Assembly: GCA_028551475.1 (NCBI GenBank)
Contig: CM052358.1
Span: forward strand, 12,693,938-12,757,937
Direction of reading: 5' to 3'
Source: Casuarina equisetifolia
Lineage: Eukaryota > Streptophyta > Magnoliopsida > Fagales > Casuarinaceae
DNA length: 64,000 bases
Shown: piece by piece, positions 1 through 11,621 of the stretch
Numbering within the stretch: position 1 is the first letter of the stretch
Layout: each line of letters begins with the position of its first letter
Notes under the pieces: model-generated
What the model saw: only the letters and a program-made list of their open reading frames with translations
The model's database searches: none
What the model was told of the DNA's origin: nothing
Made by a program: the position numbers and the translations under genes

Positions 1-539
1 TAGATAGTAATAAACAACAACTACCCTAATCTATAATCTCTCATCAAACTACCCTTTACCTTTGTTTCTCTTGATCATAATGGCTGAGCTAGAGCATTGA
101 GAGGCTATCCACATTAGAAAGCTTTACTTGTGATGTGTCAAAAGGAGTGACTACAGCAAGGTATATGACAATCCTTTCCTTCCTTTTCCTTTTTGGGCTT
201 GTCCTTAAGCTCAAGTGTAGAAACAACACCATTTGCTCAAGGCTTTCCCATGTTTTGCTTGTGTGTGACATACCTTGCTAATGAACAAGAACTTCTTAGT
301 TGTTCTTCTAAATCTAATGCTCTAGAATGGCTTGTAGGGATTGTAAAAAAGAAGGAAGGCATGTTTTGTTCACCTTTGGTGATGGTTGGTAGCAAGTCTT
401 TTGTTTTTATTAGTGTCTCCACGAGCTTTTTTAGGTAGGAGATGTGGAATACTAGGTGGATTATTGCTATTCTAGGCAATTTGACCTTTTATGCCATTTA
501 GCCTACTTTTTCTTCAACATTTTATGCCAATTGCCAAGG

Positions 540-2450
540 TGGTTTGCCTATAATGAAAAAGAAACACCCAATCTTTATATTATAATGCATGTCCCTCATC
601 TTCAAATCATAGTATTTATTCATGTAATGTTAGGCTTGTTGAATGTACATCCTTATGTCAACAACGTATTGTCATATTATTTAAGTACCTTGTCCATGGC
701 TCCCATTCTTGATGTACCCAAGATGTAGGAAAAGTGTAGGTGGAGCTTTGCCAAAGACCACTTCATAAGGTTTCTTATTCATTGCTTAATGGAAGCTGAT
801 ATTGTAGTACTACTTCGCCCATGAAAGCCAATGAACCTAATTTATTGGCTTGTCACTTGGAAAACATTTGAGATACATTTTCAATGTGAGATTTTTCACT
901 TCCGTTTGATCGTCGATTTATAAGTAATAGGTAAAATAGTAGTTGATATTTGTTTCTTGTAAAAGAAAGAGTTTTTTAAAAAATAACCTGGTGAGATGGG
1001 ATCTCATTCACTTGTTAGGATTCTTGACATACCATAAATCTTTAAAATGTTGTCAAAAAAGCCTTGGGCTATGCTAATGTTAGTATGAGGATGACTTAAT
1101 GGAATAAAATGACTAACTTTGATGAATAATTCACTACTACAAAGATGGATTTCTTATCTATAGAATTGGGTAGTCCATCAATAAAGTCCATGGATAAGTC
1201 TTCTCGCACATCTTTTGGCATTGGTAAGGGTTGCAAAATGCTAAGGGTAAACCATGTTGTCACGTTTTTGCTTTTGGCATATTTCATAATTTCTAATAGT
1301 TTCTAGCATCCCTTTTTTCATTCCTTCCCAATGAAACATAGTGTGAGCCCTCTAGATGGAGTTGTTGAAGCCCTCACAAGTTGATTTGTGATTTCTACTA
1401 GGAAGGTGAGAATGAGGGGTGAGTGTTATGCCAACTAAACCTTTTCTTTAAAGAAGACAATTCCATCCTTCTAGTCCTACGGTCCCATTGCTTCATTTTT
1501 TTTTTTAATTCTTTTAGCAATGGCATGGAGGTACATGTCCTTTAACTTTTATTCTTAAATTGGTTACAACCAATTTGGCATTGGAGTTGAGACATTAAAG
1601 CATGAGATTTCCTTTTTGGAGATTATTACTTTGTTGCCTTTTTTTCTCATCTCATTTCCTGGTTGGATTTGCTCGGTTGTATCTCCTTTGACTCGGTCTT
1701 TTTTCTTCATGATTTCATATATTGCATGCTGCTCTTATTCGGCAAGCACTTCAAGATTGCCCACCTTTTTTCCTAGTTCTTCATTTGGCCAATGTCCTTC
1801 TCTTCAGAAGAAGGTGTCCACCATGAGGTTGGTTTTCCTAAAGGTATAGTGGACATCAAAATCATATTCTACTAACTTTGCTAGCCATTTTGTTGGGCTA
1901 GTGTAGATATCCATTTGCTCTATTGAAATTACAAGCTGCATTGGTCTATTTGCATCATAAAATGACTTCTATAGAGGTAATGCCTCCATTTTTGTATAGC
2001 CTATAACAAAGGCCATTAGTTCATTCCCATAAATTGATGTTGTAAGTGCTTACCATGTAATGTTTTACCAATTAGTACAGTCTTAATTCCTCCCCTTAAT
2101 GTGTCATGTTGAATGGTAAATAGTTGTAAAAAATCTAATAAGGTATGAATGGGAGATTAACTTATTATTTTTAAGTTGCACAAATGCTGCTTCTGACTTA
2201 TTTGACCATTAAAAGCCATTCTTTTTTTAACAAGTTAGTAGCTAAGCAAAGTATTTTCCTAAAACTTGGACAAATTTATGATAGTACCCCACTAACCCAA
2301 GGAGGCCTCTAAGTTGACATGTATTGCCCAGTTATTTCCATTGTATAATTTCTTACACTTTTTCATTCACTTCCATGGCTTTTATAAGGTATAATGTGAC
2401 CTAGAAACTTAATTTTTTTCTTGGAAAAGTCATACTTAGACTTTTTGAAA
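540..2450 (-). mobile_element. Decayed Ty3/gypsy pol remnant (RT end, RNase H, integrase)
   Basis: Read on the minus strand, this stretch gives fragments of a gypsy pol in the right order, broken by many stops and frame changes. Near 2,280-2,400 is an RT C-terminal piece resembling the usual 'RGFLGLxGYYRKFV' segment. At about 1,820-2,060 is RNase H-like sequence with 'KWLAKLVEYDF'. At 1,096-1,287 is an open integrase piece containing 'DLSMDFIDGLPNS', the region around the first catalytic Asp. At 690-830 is an integrase C-terminal piece with 'PYEVVFGKAPPTLF'. No LTRs were identified for it. It is an old, non-functional copy. Family assignment to gypsy is good; clade is not resolved. Confidence 0.75.
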
Positions 2451-2514
2451 TAGAACTAGTATAGTTTAGATCATCGAACTACTTAAGGATTTCAGCTTTT
2501 ATATGAAATGTCTA

Positions 2515-2960
2515 CCATTATTACACTATGACGATGAAATTATAGAAAAAATCGTAGTGAATCCCATATTCCATGAGTGCACAAAGCACATTGAGGTTGA
2601 ATATCACTATGTTAGAGAAAAAGCTTTAACAAAGGATCATTGCCATGTGACATGTCTTCATTAAAGAGCAACTTGCTGACTTATTAACAAAAGCCTTCTA
2701 CAACAAGTAACATTGGCATTTTTTTTTTCAAGCTTGAAGTGTTTGACTTATTTAAATCTTGGGCTTGAAGGGAAGTATTAACATACAGAAGATACATTGC
2801 CATATTGGGTCTTATATTTAGGCCTCAATTTAATGTAATGATTGTACATATCTTCCTTTTATACATAGGTTAGGTTATGTTGCCTATAAATGCATGCTTT
2901 GCATTGTATAAAAATAGATAGTAATATAGAAATTTACATTGCTCACTTAAAGACTCTATC
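2515..2960 (+). mobile_element. Ty1/copia 3' end fragment (RNase H tail plus LTR-like sequence)
   Basis: The plus strand encodes 'NPIFHECTKHIEVEYHYVREK', the conserved C-terminal end of copia RNase H, in which 'FHERTKHIEVDCHFVRE' is usual, with a frame break after it. It is followed by a purine-rich stretch near 2,761-2,776 and then by AT-rich sequence with a TATA-like 'tataaatgc' near 2,885, as expected for a polypurine tract and 3' LTR. The LTR ends cannot be fixed because no second copy is visible. It abuts the minus-strand gypsy remnant, so the two are nested or rearranged. Confidence 0.6.
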
Positions 2961-3539
2961 TTATTTTCATCTCCTATTTTACCTTTTCTTACCCTAATCC
3001 AATACAAAATTGCAAAACTATAATCTTTTAAATAAAATATGACTATAAAACCCTCTCAATCTTTGTTTAGAAAACTTTTCAAATAATTTAGCACATAGTT
3101 ATTAGTATTTTGCAAGTTTTTTATTTTACTTCAAAAAACATAACTTAAAGGCCTATTTATAGGCCTTCCAACTTACAAAGCTTTCTTTCTAAAGCTATGT
3201 AGGAATTCCTCTTTAAGAATTTGAGGAGCCCTTAACCTATTTATCACTTGATGAAAATTTTCAATTGCCTTCATTTCCTTAAAGAACTTCACACAATTTT
3301 TTTATTTGGTATTCTTGTGTTTTGATAGAATTCTTATCGGTCTTTTTGCTACCATATTTGCATGTCTCTTCCAAACAACTTAACTGTTTAGAAGGCTACC
3401 ATTCTTATCTCTCTTTGCTTGCCTTGAAATATTACTTTATCTTGTTTATATATCTTAAGCCAATCAACTTCACTTTTGTATGTAAACACGTGTGAATCAA
3501 ATTATCCTAAGGAAATAATATTATAGCCATGTGTAGGTG

Positions 3540-3880
3540 TATATCTTACATTTTTTAATTTTTTATGAAATGGTAAGTTGTGTTAATAAAAATTAGATTA
3601 TAGAAGTAAAGGGGCATACACCTAGAATTACAAAAGTTACTATAGTTACAAAGAGATGGGGGTTGGAAACTTCTAAATTAAACTCAAAATGACATTTGCT
3701 TAGGAGGTTTCTATATTTCTAAATAAAGAAGTTTTCCCTTATACAACATTCCTTACTTTGCCAATAAAATTGAGATATTAGTTTTTTTTCCTAAAATAAT
3801 ATTTATTTTTTTCATTCAACCCATATACAATAAATGTAACTTAAAAAGAATATCTTAAGAAGTTTAATATCAAAATCTCT
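3540..3880 (-). mobile_element. LINE-like 3'-end fragment, family B (copy 1)
   Basis: This AT-rich stretch aligns by eye with 20,885-21,235. They share, in order, a run like 'attacaaaagtta', 'ttggaa(a/g)tttcta', 'aatgacatttnctt' and 'aagaatatcttaagaag' or equivalents. Read on the minus strand it ends in 'ttaataaaa...catttcataaaaaa', the layout of a plant LINE 3' UTR with a short A tail. No coding sequence was recognised. Assignment to a LINE is inferred from the tail structure; the repeat relationship is what is directly visible. Confidence 0.45.
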
Positions 3881-3889
3881 TTCTTTACT

Positions 3890-4190
3890 TGCTTTGTCCA
3901 GTTTCTAATTTATAAATAACATGATTATGATGCTTGAAGCTAATACTTCTAATATCTTCAATCTTCATATTCTCCTTACTTCTTAAAGTAATGCAACTAA
4001 GATTTTTTTTGTTATTCAAAATATCAAAACAAACTTTTTCTGTACATACATAAGTATTAGTAGCAAAATCTAGTATCCAATTATCACTTTATTCAAGTGA
4101 ACTATTGTCATCCCACATCAATTGGTAAAACTTATTTGAGATTATCTGAGATTTTGTTATAGACCTTTGGAAATTGCTAAGTCCTCTAGC
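3890..4190 (-). pseudogene. Copia protease-region remnant
   Basis: The minus strand reads without a stop through about 60 codons beginning 'SDNWILDFATNTYVCTEK'. In copia polyproteins the aspartic protease starts with 'WILDSGAT..HM' or similar, so the position and the W-I-L-D match. The catalytic D-S/T-G triad is replaced by D-F-A, so this would not be an active protease. No matching gag or integrase could be followed on either side, and the solo LTR begins 58 bases further on. This is a low-to-moderate call based on one motif. Confidence 0.4.
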
Positions 4191-4247
4191 AATCATTTAC
4201 AGTTACTCCGTATATAATCCTTTATTTTACAATAATAATAGTTATAT

Positions 4248-5483
4248 TGTTTGGTGAATTTTAAATACAAGTGAACATGTTGAGCAAGTAATATAATGAT
4301 AAGAAAGATATCGTCTCACAGAGATTGGTGATTACTAGACTAACTAATTATTAACAGTGAATAGCTCCTAGAATTTATCTAATAAATTCAAATTGATAGA
4401 GAATAAACTAACCAACTAAATTTAATAAAACTAAATACAAGAAATATGTTAGAGCATATGATTTTACCATAACTACTAGGTATTAATGTTGATTATTTAT
4501 GCTTGCAAGAGGAATAATATTTATGTAATGACAGAACTTCCTAATTTATTTACTATCCTATGTTTAGGTATAGCAAACCTATTTAGTTCATTAATTCACT
4601 ATATTTCTATATGTGAATTGAAATAAACCAAATGCATTAGGATTTATGAATATTCCTAGTTTATACCAAAAGCCACACAAACAATATGGTAGATGTCTAT
4701 CCATGTTTAATTTATGGTCATACATTACAAGAAGCAATTGCATATCATCTCCTGTAGGTTTCAAACATGCAAATCATATCATTTAAGTGGTAGCTAATCA
4801 CTTAAAAGTGTTAAATACAGTAATATGTAACTTCACATAAATAAAATATCTTACAAAACATACTAATCATAACATTCATACCATCATAATTAGGTTTATA
4901 CCATTGCTTTAACAAAAGTAAACTAAAACATAAAGAAATAATAAGAAATAATCATAATAGGAATTAAAGAAGGCATATTAAATCCAAGAATAAAAAGTCT
5001 GTCACCCTTTTTGTCTTCTTTTTAAGAAAACTTTGAGTTGTGCTTAATTTTCTCCTCTTCTCTTTTACCTATTCTTTTCTCTTAAATAGGATTTAGGTTT
5101 AGACCTATCTCTTATCCTAGTAGAAGTGAGTTTTGGAGACCCAAGATAATTGGGTTTTGAACTCTTATATTGATTGGGCTTTAAACTCCTAACATGACTG
5201 GGTTTTCTAATTATTTAAAAAACCCAATAACAATGAAAATCTATTAACAATTATCCAAAGCCCAAGCCCATCTTGATTTTCTTAAACTTGATATTTTGAC
5301 CATGTTTTGTCATATAATAAACATTAGGTTCTCCATGCTTATCCTTTTTCTCCATGCCTCCATATGCTACAAAAATAAGTCAAATTTAAGTAAATAAAGA
5401 GGAATTCAAATATTTTCTTATAAGCATTATATTATTTATTACTTAAAAATAAGTAAAATAACTTTATAAAAATAAAGTTATCA
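4248..5483 (-). mobile_element. Solo LTR of an Athila-like Ty3 element
   Basis: This 1,236-bp block starts 'tgtttggtgaattttaaatac' and ends 'aaataaagttatca', matching the ends of the two 1,395-bp LTRs at 44,751 and 53,235 and the LTR at 11,622-12,831. The conserved 'aagaaagatatcgtc' segment and the 'caaagcccaagcccatcttgat' stretch are also present. No internal region adjoins it on either side. It is flanked by a 5-bp direct repeat, TATAT (4,243-4,247 and 5,484-5,488). It is therefore a solo LTR left by recombination between the two LTRs of a once complete insertion. Confidence 0.88.
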
Positions 5484-6621
5484 TATATCTTCTTGGTTTA
5501 TAGGCCTGAAGTTAGATCTTTCTCTCAACTATTAAAACCCTATAGAGCCATTCCTTAAGAAGAACTCACCCCAACCAATGCTTTCTCACCATGGTATTCT
5601 TTTTTTTTTTTTTTTCTCCTTTAATCTCCCATTATCATTTAACATTGAAGTGAACCCATTCAAAGCACAAATAATTTTAAGATTTTGGCAAGGATAATTG
5701 TTAAAGTAGATCCTCCTTTATCTGCTCTTCCATATTTCAAGAATTGAGACAACTTTGTTTTATTCTTTTAAAATTATTTATGGGATTATGCAGATTCACC
5801 TATCCTTAAAGAACACCTATCTTTATGTACAACTTATTTGTTAAAGACCATGACACATGAATTCTCTTTAGCTTCTTTCATAGAGCTGTAGGTGTCTTCT
5901 CTTTCCCCATGTTATGCTTGATATCTTGAAGTAATTGTCATTCTAATTATGCTTAAAGCTTTCTTTTACATCTCCATCCACTTTTAAAGATCCATTGTTG
6001 TGGCATGTTGTTTTCCAAAGCGTCATCAATACCTTATTTTGCTAATAGATCTAGTAAACTAAATTGCTACAATGTAAAATCATTCTTTCCATCAAATAGA
6101 GGAGTAAGATATTTACTTGTAAACTCATCCTTAGTGCATGATATTTTTATTTTGCTCAAATCATTACTTCATAAAACAAGTCCACAAAAACTGGTCTATG
6201 GAAAAAGTAGTGAAAATTTCTAAACTAATGATGTGACAACTTACATGACATGATGATGTGGTACAACCAAAGCGTTTACCAGCACTAAGGAGGCACAATC
6301 CTCTTTAATTGATGTATGTAAAGAGTTTCAATGCACTTATTTTAACATTTGTATTTATCTCATTTGTTTGTGTTATCTAAAAGAAAATGAATGATGAAAT
6401 TTTTAGATATATTGCTAGTTCCTAAAATGTTGCTCTTAAAACTATTAAGAAGTTTATTAGAAAGAGATTTTTCAATCTAAGGAAGAGATCCGAAATAGTT
6501 GAAAACATGCATATTTAGTGTGCTTGGATGTTAGATGAGGCTATATTTTAATATTTTATTTTATTTGATATTTTATGTAGTCTTAACCTAAGGTTAAGTC
6601 CCTAATTTTTTCTATTTTAAT
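5484..6621. other. AT-rich stretch with no gene recognised
   Basis: About 1.1 kb between the solo LTR and a LINE tail. It contains a long T run (about 5,594-5,616) and one open frame of 72 codons at 6,005-6,223 with no recognisable family. The composition and surroundings suggest decayed retroelement sequence, but nothing specific can be supported. Confidence 0.4.
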
Positions 6622-6700
6622 TTTTATAAATATGTGAATTTATTCATCTAGGAATAAGATAATACAAGCTTAGGGATATGTTCCAACATATGTCCTTAAT
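6622..6700 (-). mobile_element. LINE tail fragment, family A
   Basis: On the minus strand this short piece matches the 3' end of the LINEs at 13,340-13,422 and 34,820-34,906. Shared elements are 'gggatatg(t/c)...c', 'aagctt(g/a)t', 'aataaattcacatatttataaaaa'. Only the last 80 or so bases are present, so it is a severely 5'-truncated LINE copy or a relic of one. Confidence 0.5.
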
Positions 6701-6764
6701 CTTTTTATGTACAATTACCTATTAGATATATAAATACATTTTACTCATATATAAAAAATCTTTT

Positions 6765-7359
6765 GCGGTTCCAATCTTTCAAAGGACAAGGAGAAATTAT
6801 CATTCCATTGCAGTTGAGGGCAAGATTGAATTGAAGAAACAAAAGGCCGTTTCCCCAACTTGGGGAAGTCATTGGGTCTGGGCTTACATATGTGAAAGCA
6901 CGACAGACAAAAGTAAGTGGAGTCAGTTGCGTTAAGCCCTTTACGGTGCTTTACAGTGAGATCTAGTTGATTTTATTTTCAGAGATGCCCAGTACCGGGT
7001 TGGTGGAGGATTTCATAGCTTTACTTTGACGTCTCTAATTTACAGAAGAAGATTCCTTTTTTAATCGCATCCAGCAGGTCACTTGACTCCCATTAAAAGA
7101 TGAGATAGTCATCTTTTATCTCCTACATTCCATCTTCTGGGCAATATACCGGACAAAGTGATCGTAAGTGAAGAGGCATTAATAAAAGAGCTTCATTCTT
7201 TAGCTTTCATTCTTTTTAAAGGGGTTCAGGAGAAAAGGAAGTTTGAATCACAAAGACCACTAAGATTTAAGGGGAGAAAAGGACATGTCTTACAAATAGT
7301 TCAAATTCAGTGCAACGTTCACATAAAAGACAACACCTTAGAAGAAATGACAATCCTAG
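6765..7359. repeat. Duplicated host segment, copy A (left part)
   Basis: This segment aligns by eye to 31,795-32,360. Shared stretches, in the same order, include 'aggagaaattat', 'ttnccc(a/c)acttgggg', 'cggttgc(g/c)ttaagccct', 'ttttcaga', 'gatggaggatttcata' and 'atagtcatctt'. The right-hand continuation of this copy lies after the LINE, from 13,423. It may derive from a gene or promoter, since a 'tttcag' resembling a splice acceptor is conserved, but no protein family was recognised. One open frame of 76 codons (7,158-7,388) crosses into the LINE and is probably chance. Confidence 0.6.
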
Positions 7360-9970
7360 AAAAATGGTGTTGCTCGTGCAAGCAATGACTCAAGTTACTT
7401 GTCTTAATCCGAGTAAGGATTAAGTCATTACTTATCTCAATAGCATGAGCAGCACCATTTTTTCTCAACGTTTGCATCAATAAGTTAGGTTTGTCATTTT
7501 TTTTGTCTGCTATATATGCAAGTAACTTAGAAGCTAAATATAGGGAGTTATGGGCAAATATTGAGTTTTTCTCATTTCAAATGTTGGAAATGTTCCTTGG
7601 CTACTAATGGGTGATTTTAATGAAATTTAACATGTAAATGAATGCATTAGTCCAAATGTCAAATGGATGAAGGGCATAGAGGATTTCAATGATATGATTG
7701 AGAACCTAGGATTGGTGGAATCCTTCTTTATTGGTTCTTTCTTTACTTGGTCTAATAAAAGCTTAGTACAAAATCTTAGAGCTAGCAAGATAGATAGAGC
7801 ATTAGTAAACATAGAATGGATTATTAGATTTGACATGTTTTCTATTGAACTCTTGCCTCCATTGGTATTAGATCATTATTCTTTCTTAGTTAACTTAAAT
7901 GCTACTCATAGAAGGAAATAAAAACACCTTTCAAGTTTTTCAATTTTTAGAAGAATAGCCTTTCTTTTATGGATATTATTAGTTATGTTTGGCATCAAGA
8001 AGTCAATGGCACAAAAATGTTTAAAGTTGTGAGGAAGCTAAAAGCACTTAAGGCACAACTTAGGTATTTAAACTCCACCTAATTTGATGATTTACATTAG
8101 AAAGTAAAGGTTACTAGAGAATAACTACAATATATTCAACTCAATTTACAACTTGACCCATTTGATACAGCTATGCACTCTAAGAAAAGGCTTAAAATGG
8201 AGCAACTGATTGTATTGAGTAAACATGAAGAAATTCTTTTAAAACAAAAATTGAGGAATCTTTGGCTAAAAAAGAGAGATAATAATAGTAGAATATTTTT
8301 TTTTATCCTTAATGTGTAGAAGAGCCCAAAATTACTCATCTAGTATAAGAAGATGGCTCTACTACTTTTGATAATGGTGTCTTGCACAATGCTATAATTA
8401 CATATTATCACACTATTCATAATAGTTCTTATGCTAATAATATTCACATTGAAAGATACACTTCCTTATTTTTGAGAATGTGAATGATTTATTGAATCTA
8501 CTTACTTTTGAATGCTTAGATATGGTAAGAGTTATTTAGGGATTTCATGATTTCAAAGCTCCCAGTCCTAATGGCTATAATAGTTTGTTTTGCAAGAAAG
8601 CTCTTGGCCTATTATTGACCATGACATAGAAGATGGAATGCTAGATTTCTTCTTATCTAAGAAATTACTAAAAGTTATTAATGGTACTTTATTCTGCCTA
8701 GTTCCAAAAGCTTCCAATCTTAGCTGTATGAAGGATTTTAGATCAATTGCTTGCTATAATGTTCTATATAAAATGATCTTTAAATTTCTTGTAGAAGAGA
8801 TAATCCTTATTCTCCCTATTATAGTTAGCCAAAACCAAATTAATTTTATCATGGGTCATCAGATATCTGAAAAGGTTATGCTTTGTTAAGGTTACTTCAT
8901 AATTATCACAAAGGAGATCAAGGTAAGTGTGTTGCCATTAAAATTGACCTCATGAAAGCTTATGACATGGTTAAATGGGATGTGGTATTATGAATTTTAC
9001 AAACTATTCATACTTTTCAAATATTGATTGATATAATTTGTCAATACATTACTATTACTAGATTCTCTGTGAAGTTCATTGGTGAGCATGTTGACTATTT
9101 TAAAGATACCAATGGGTTAAAGCAATGAGATTCTTTATCTTTATTTATTTGTCTTTGTCATGGAAATTCTTAACAAGATTATTATTGACAAAACTTTTGT
9201 TTATACTTTTAAATTTCATTGGTATTGTAAAAAGGAGAAAATCACTCACCTTTGCTTTGCTAATGATTTATTTTTATTTGCACATGGGGATGTTAGTTCA
9301 GTATTATGTCTCACTAATGCTTTGGAGGACTTTGCAGCATTTACAAGTTTATATTTTAATCCTAACAAATGTTAGATATTTTTTTAGGACTTATTGAGCA
9401 AGAAAAACTTTTGATTTTGGATCATACTTCATTCTTTGAATGAACTCTCCAAATCAGGTATCTTGGTATTCTCTTTATTACAAAAAGACTTATGCCAATT
9501 GTAAGGTTTTGATAGAAAAAATCATGGAAGAATTGTTGGTTGGGGGATGAGACATAAAAGCTATGTTGGAAAGTTATAATTGGCAAAATTAGTTCTTACT
9601 TCTATTTGCATCTTTTGGATGCAAAGGTTCCTCTTCTAAAACAAACTATTTATGAAATTGAAAAGATTAAATACTTTCTATAGGTAGGTAATTTAGAAGA
9701 TTATAAAATTCACAAGGTTGCTTGGTAGGTTATTTGTTCACTTGAAAAGGAATGAGAAATTGGGCTAGTAGATCTTAAAGTATGGAATAAGATTTTATTG
9801 GCAAGGTCACTTTGGAATTTCATAAATTATCTAAGCTCATCTTTATAGAGTAGATGAATTTATAATATTAAATATAGGAGAATTTCAATTATACATCCTA
9901 ACATCAAAGAAAATATGACATGGAATTAGAGAGATTTTCTTAAGTTATGATAGGCTTTCTTATTTATTGT
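7360..9970 (+). mobile_element. L1-type LINE A, 5' part (endonuclease and RT), decayed
   Basis: The plus strand encodes a decayed L1-like ORF2. At about 7,605-7,920 is an endonuclease fragment with 'LLMGDFNE', a 'WSNKS' motif, 'SKIDRALVN' and a terminal 'LDHYS' where SDHxP is usual. RT follows at about 8,690-9,400 with 'MKDFRSIACYNVLYK' and a degenerate catalytic box 'CFANDLFLFAHGD' where FADD is usual. A zinc-binding RVT-associated region begins after 9,440. Stops and frame breaks are frequent, so it is not autonomous. It begins after the target duplication at 7,347-7,359 and is interrupted at about 9,971 by a Ty3 fragment, resuming at 12,832. Confidence 0.85.
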
Positions 9971-10800
9971 AGTTTCATCCTCTTTGAGCAACAACATCTT
10001 GGATAGTTTGGCTGAAAACTATAAAACAAGTACTTCTTGGGAGGCAACCCAAGCATTTTCATTTTAATTTTTTGTTGGAAGTTTGTTACCACATTTTCCT
10101 CAAAGCTCTACATTGACATAACCTACAATCAATGGAGTTTCTTTATTCCTTCTTTATTATTGTTTTTTTTTACATTAAGGACAATGTTTCATTCAAGTTT
10201 GGGGGGTGGGAAAATAAATTTTTTCTTGCTAAATCTAATTGAAATTTTTTCTCATGTCATGATTGAACCTTTTGTTTTGAATTCTTAGTGATTCTTAGGA
10301 AGATGTAGATTCTGTTCAAACCTGCAATTGTGATGAGTTAAGTGTGATTCTGATTATGTTGATCCATTTATTGAACACTAAAAGTCCTTCATTCGTGCTT
10401 TAGAGAACATTCATGTGAAGTATGCAGTTATCTTAGATCACCTGGATCTTAGAATTTGTTTGATTTCCTTTTGAGGTAAAATCCTAGTTGCATCTAACTA
10501 AAAAAATGATTTAGGCCATCTTTGGATTGTTTGAGCCTTTCAAGCCAACCCTATTTATTTATCACCAGTCACCCCACTGAGCCTTGATTCATATCCATTT
10601 TTTTATTTGACACCTATATATATATATACCCTTGAGCCTTTGACAAATTATCTTTTCGTCCCACACCTTTGAACATGTTGACTTTTAGGATATAAGTTTA
10701 TTTGAGTAAAGAGAAGTCGAGGGGAAGGATGTAATATAGGAGGAAGTTGATTGCAATGATTATATAGCATAATATGTTGCTTTTGCAAATGCAAATGCAA

Positions 10801-10821
10801 ACCAAAAAAGAAGAAGAAGAA

Positions 10822-10852
<31 letters not shown>

Positions 10853-10897
10853 AAGAAGAAGAAGAAGAAGAAGAAAGAAAGAAAGAAAGAAAGAAAG
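10801..10897. repeat. (GAA)n/(GAAA)n microsatellite
   Basis: Runs of GAA/AAG triplets, with one AAT interruption early on, turning into AAAG tetramers at the right end. It lies in the non-coding region between the integrase end and the 3' LTR of the truncated Ty3 element. The corresponding place in the complete element (about 46,892-46,912) is a long homopolymer, so this spot is prone to slippage. Confidence 0.9.
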
Positions 10898-11621
10898 ACT
10901 AAAGTACATTATTTTCTTTGGAATGGAAAGATCTTATCATTCTTTATCTGATTCAAGCCATTCAAGGTTCAAAAATTGGTTTAAGCATAGTAGTTGGATA
11001 CCATCAACAAGATAGTAGTCCTACTACTTGCTTTATTGATGCAAGCATGATTGTGGCTTTTGTGAATGTAAAAAATCCTAGTGAAATCAAGAATTTTTGG
11101 ATGAAAAAGAATGAGAAAGTGGTGATAGTAAGATTATTTGTGAGGAGCAAGAAGGAAGAAAGTGGCAAAAGTTCAAATTAGATCCTAGAAAGCAGTGTGT
11201 TAATGGGTGAATTAAGCCTAAATGACTTTCATCATACCCCTAGCTTAGCCTTACATTACAAGCTTATAAAAGTCCTATTGATTCTTGGTTAGATGATTGG
11301 CCTACATTAGCGGAGAGATGAATAAAAAGCAAACCTATGAGGTTTGGTTAAAGATTTTGAGAGATTGCATATTAATGTGGATTTATTTAGAGTGCATATA
11401 ATTGAAAAGATAAGGACTCTCACACACACACACGTGATCAACATAGTTAAGAGTTTATCTTATTTTATGAAACAATTGTGGTGTTTGGATGAAAGCTATA
11501 TTTTTCTTTGAATTGTTAAGTTCAGCAATTATGGGAGAATATCATGAAGGGGTTTTGTCTAAAACATATATTGTTTATTGCTTTTGCTAGAGGATTAGCA
11601 AAATGTTAAGTTTGGGAGTTT

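Noticed and set aside
1..60. Possible copia LTR end at the window start, resembling 2,916-2,930
   Set aside because: Only about 12 bases match well before the similarity fades.
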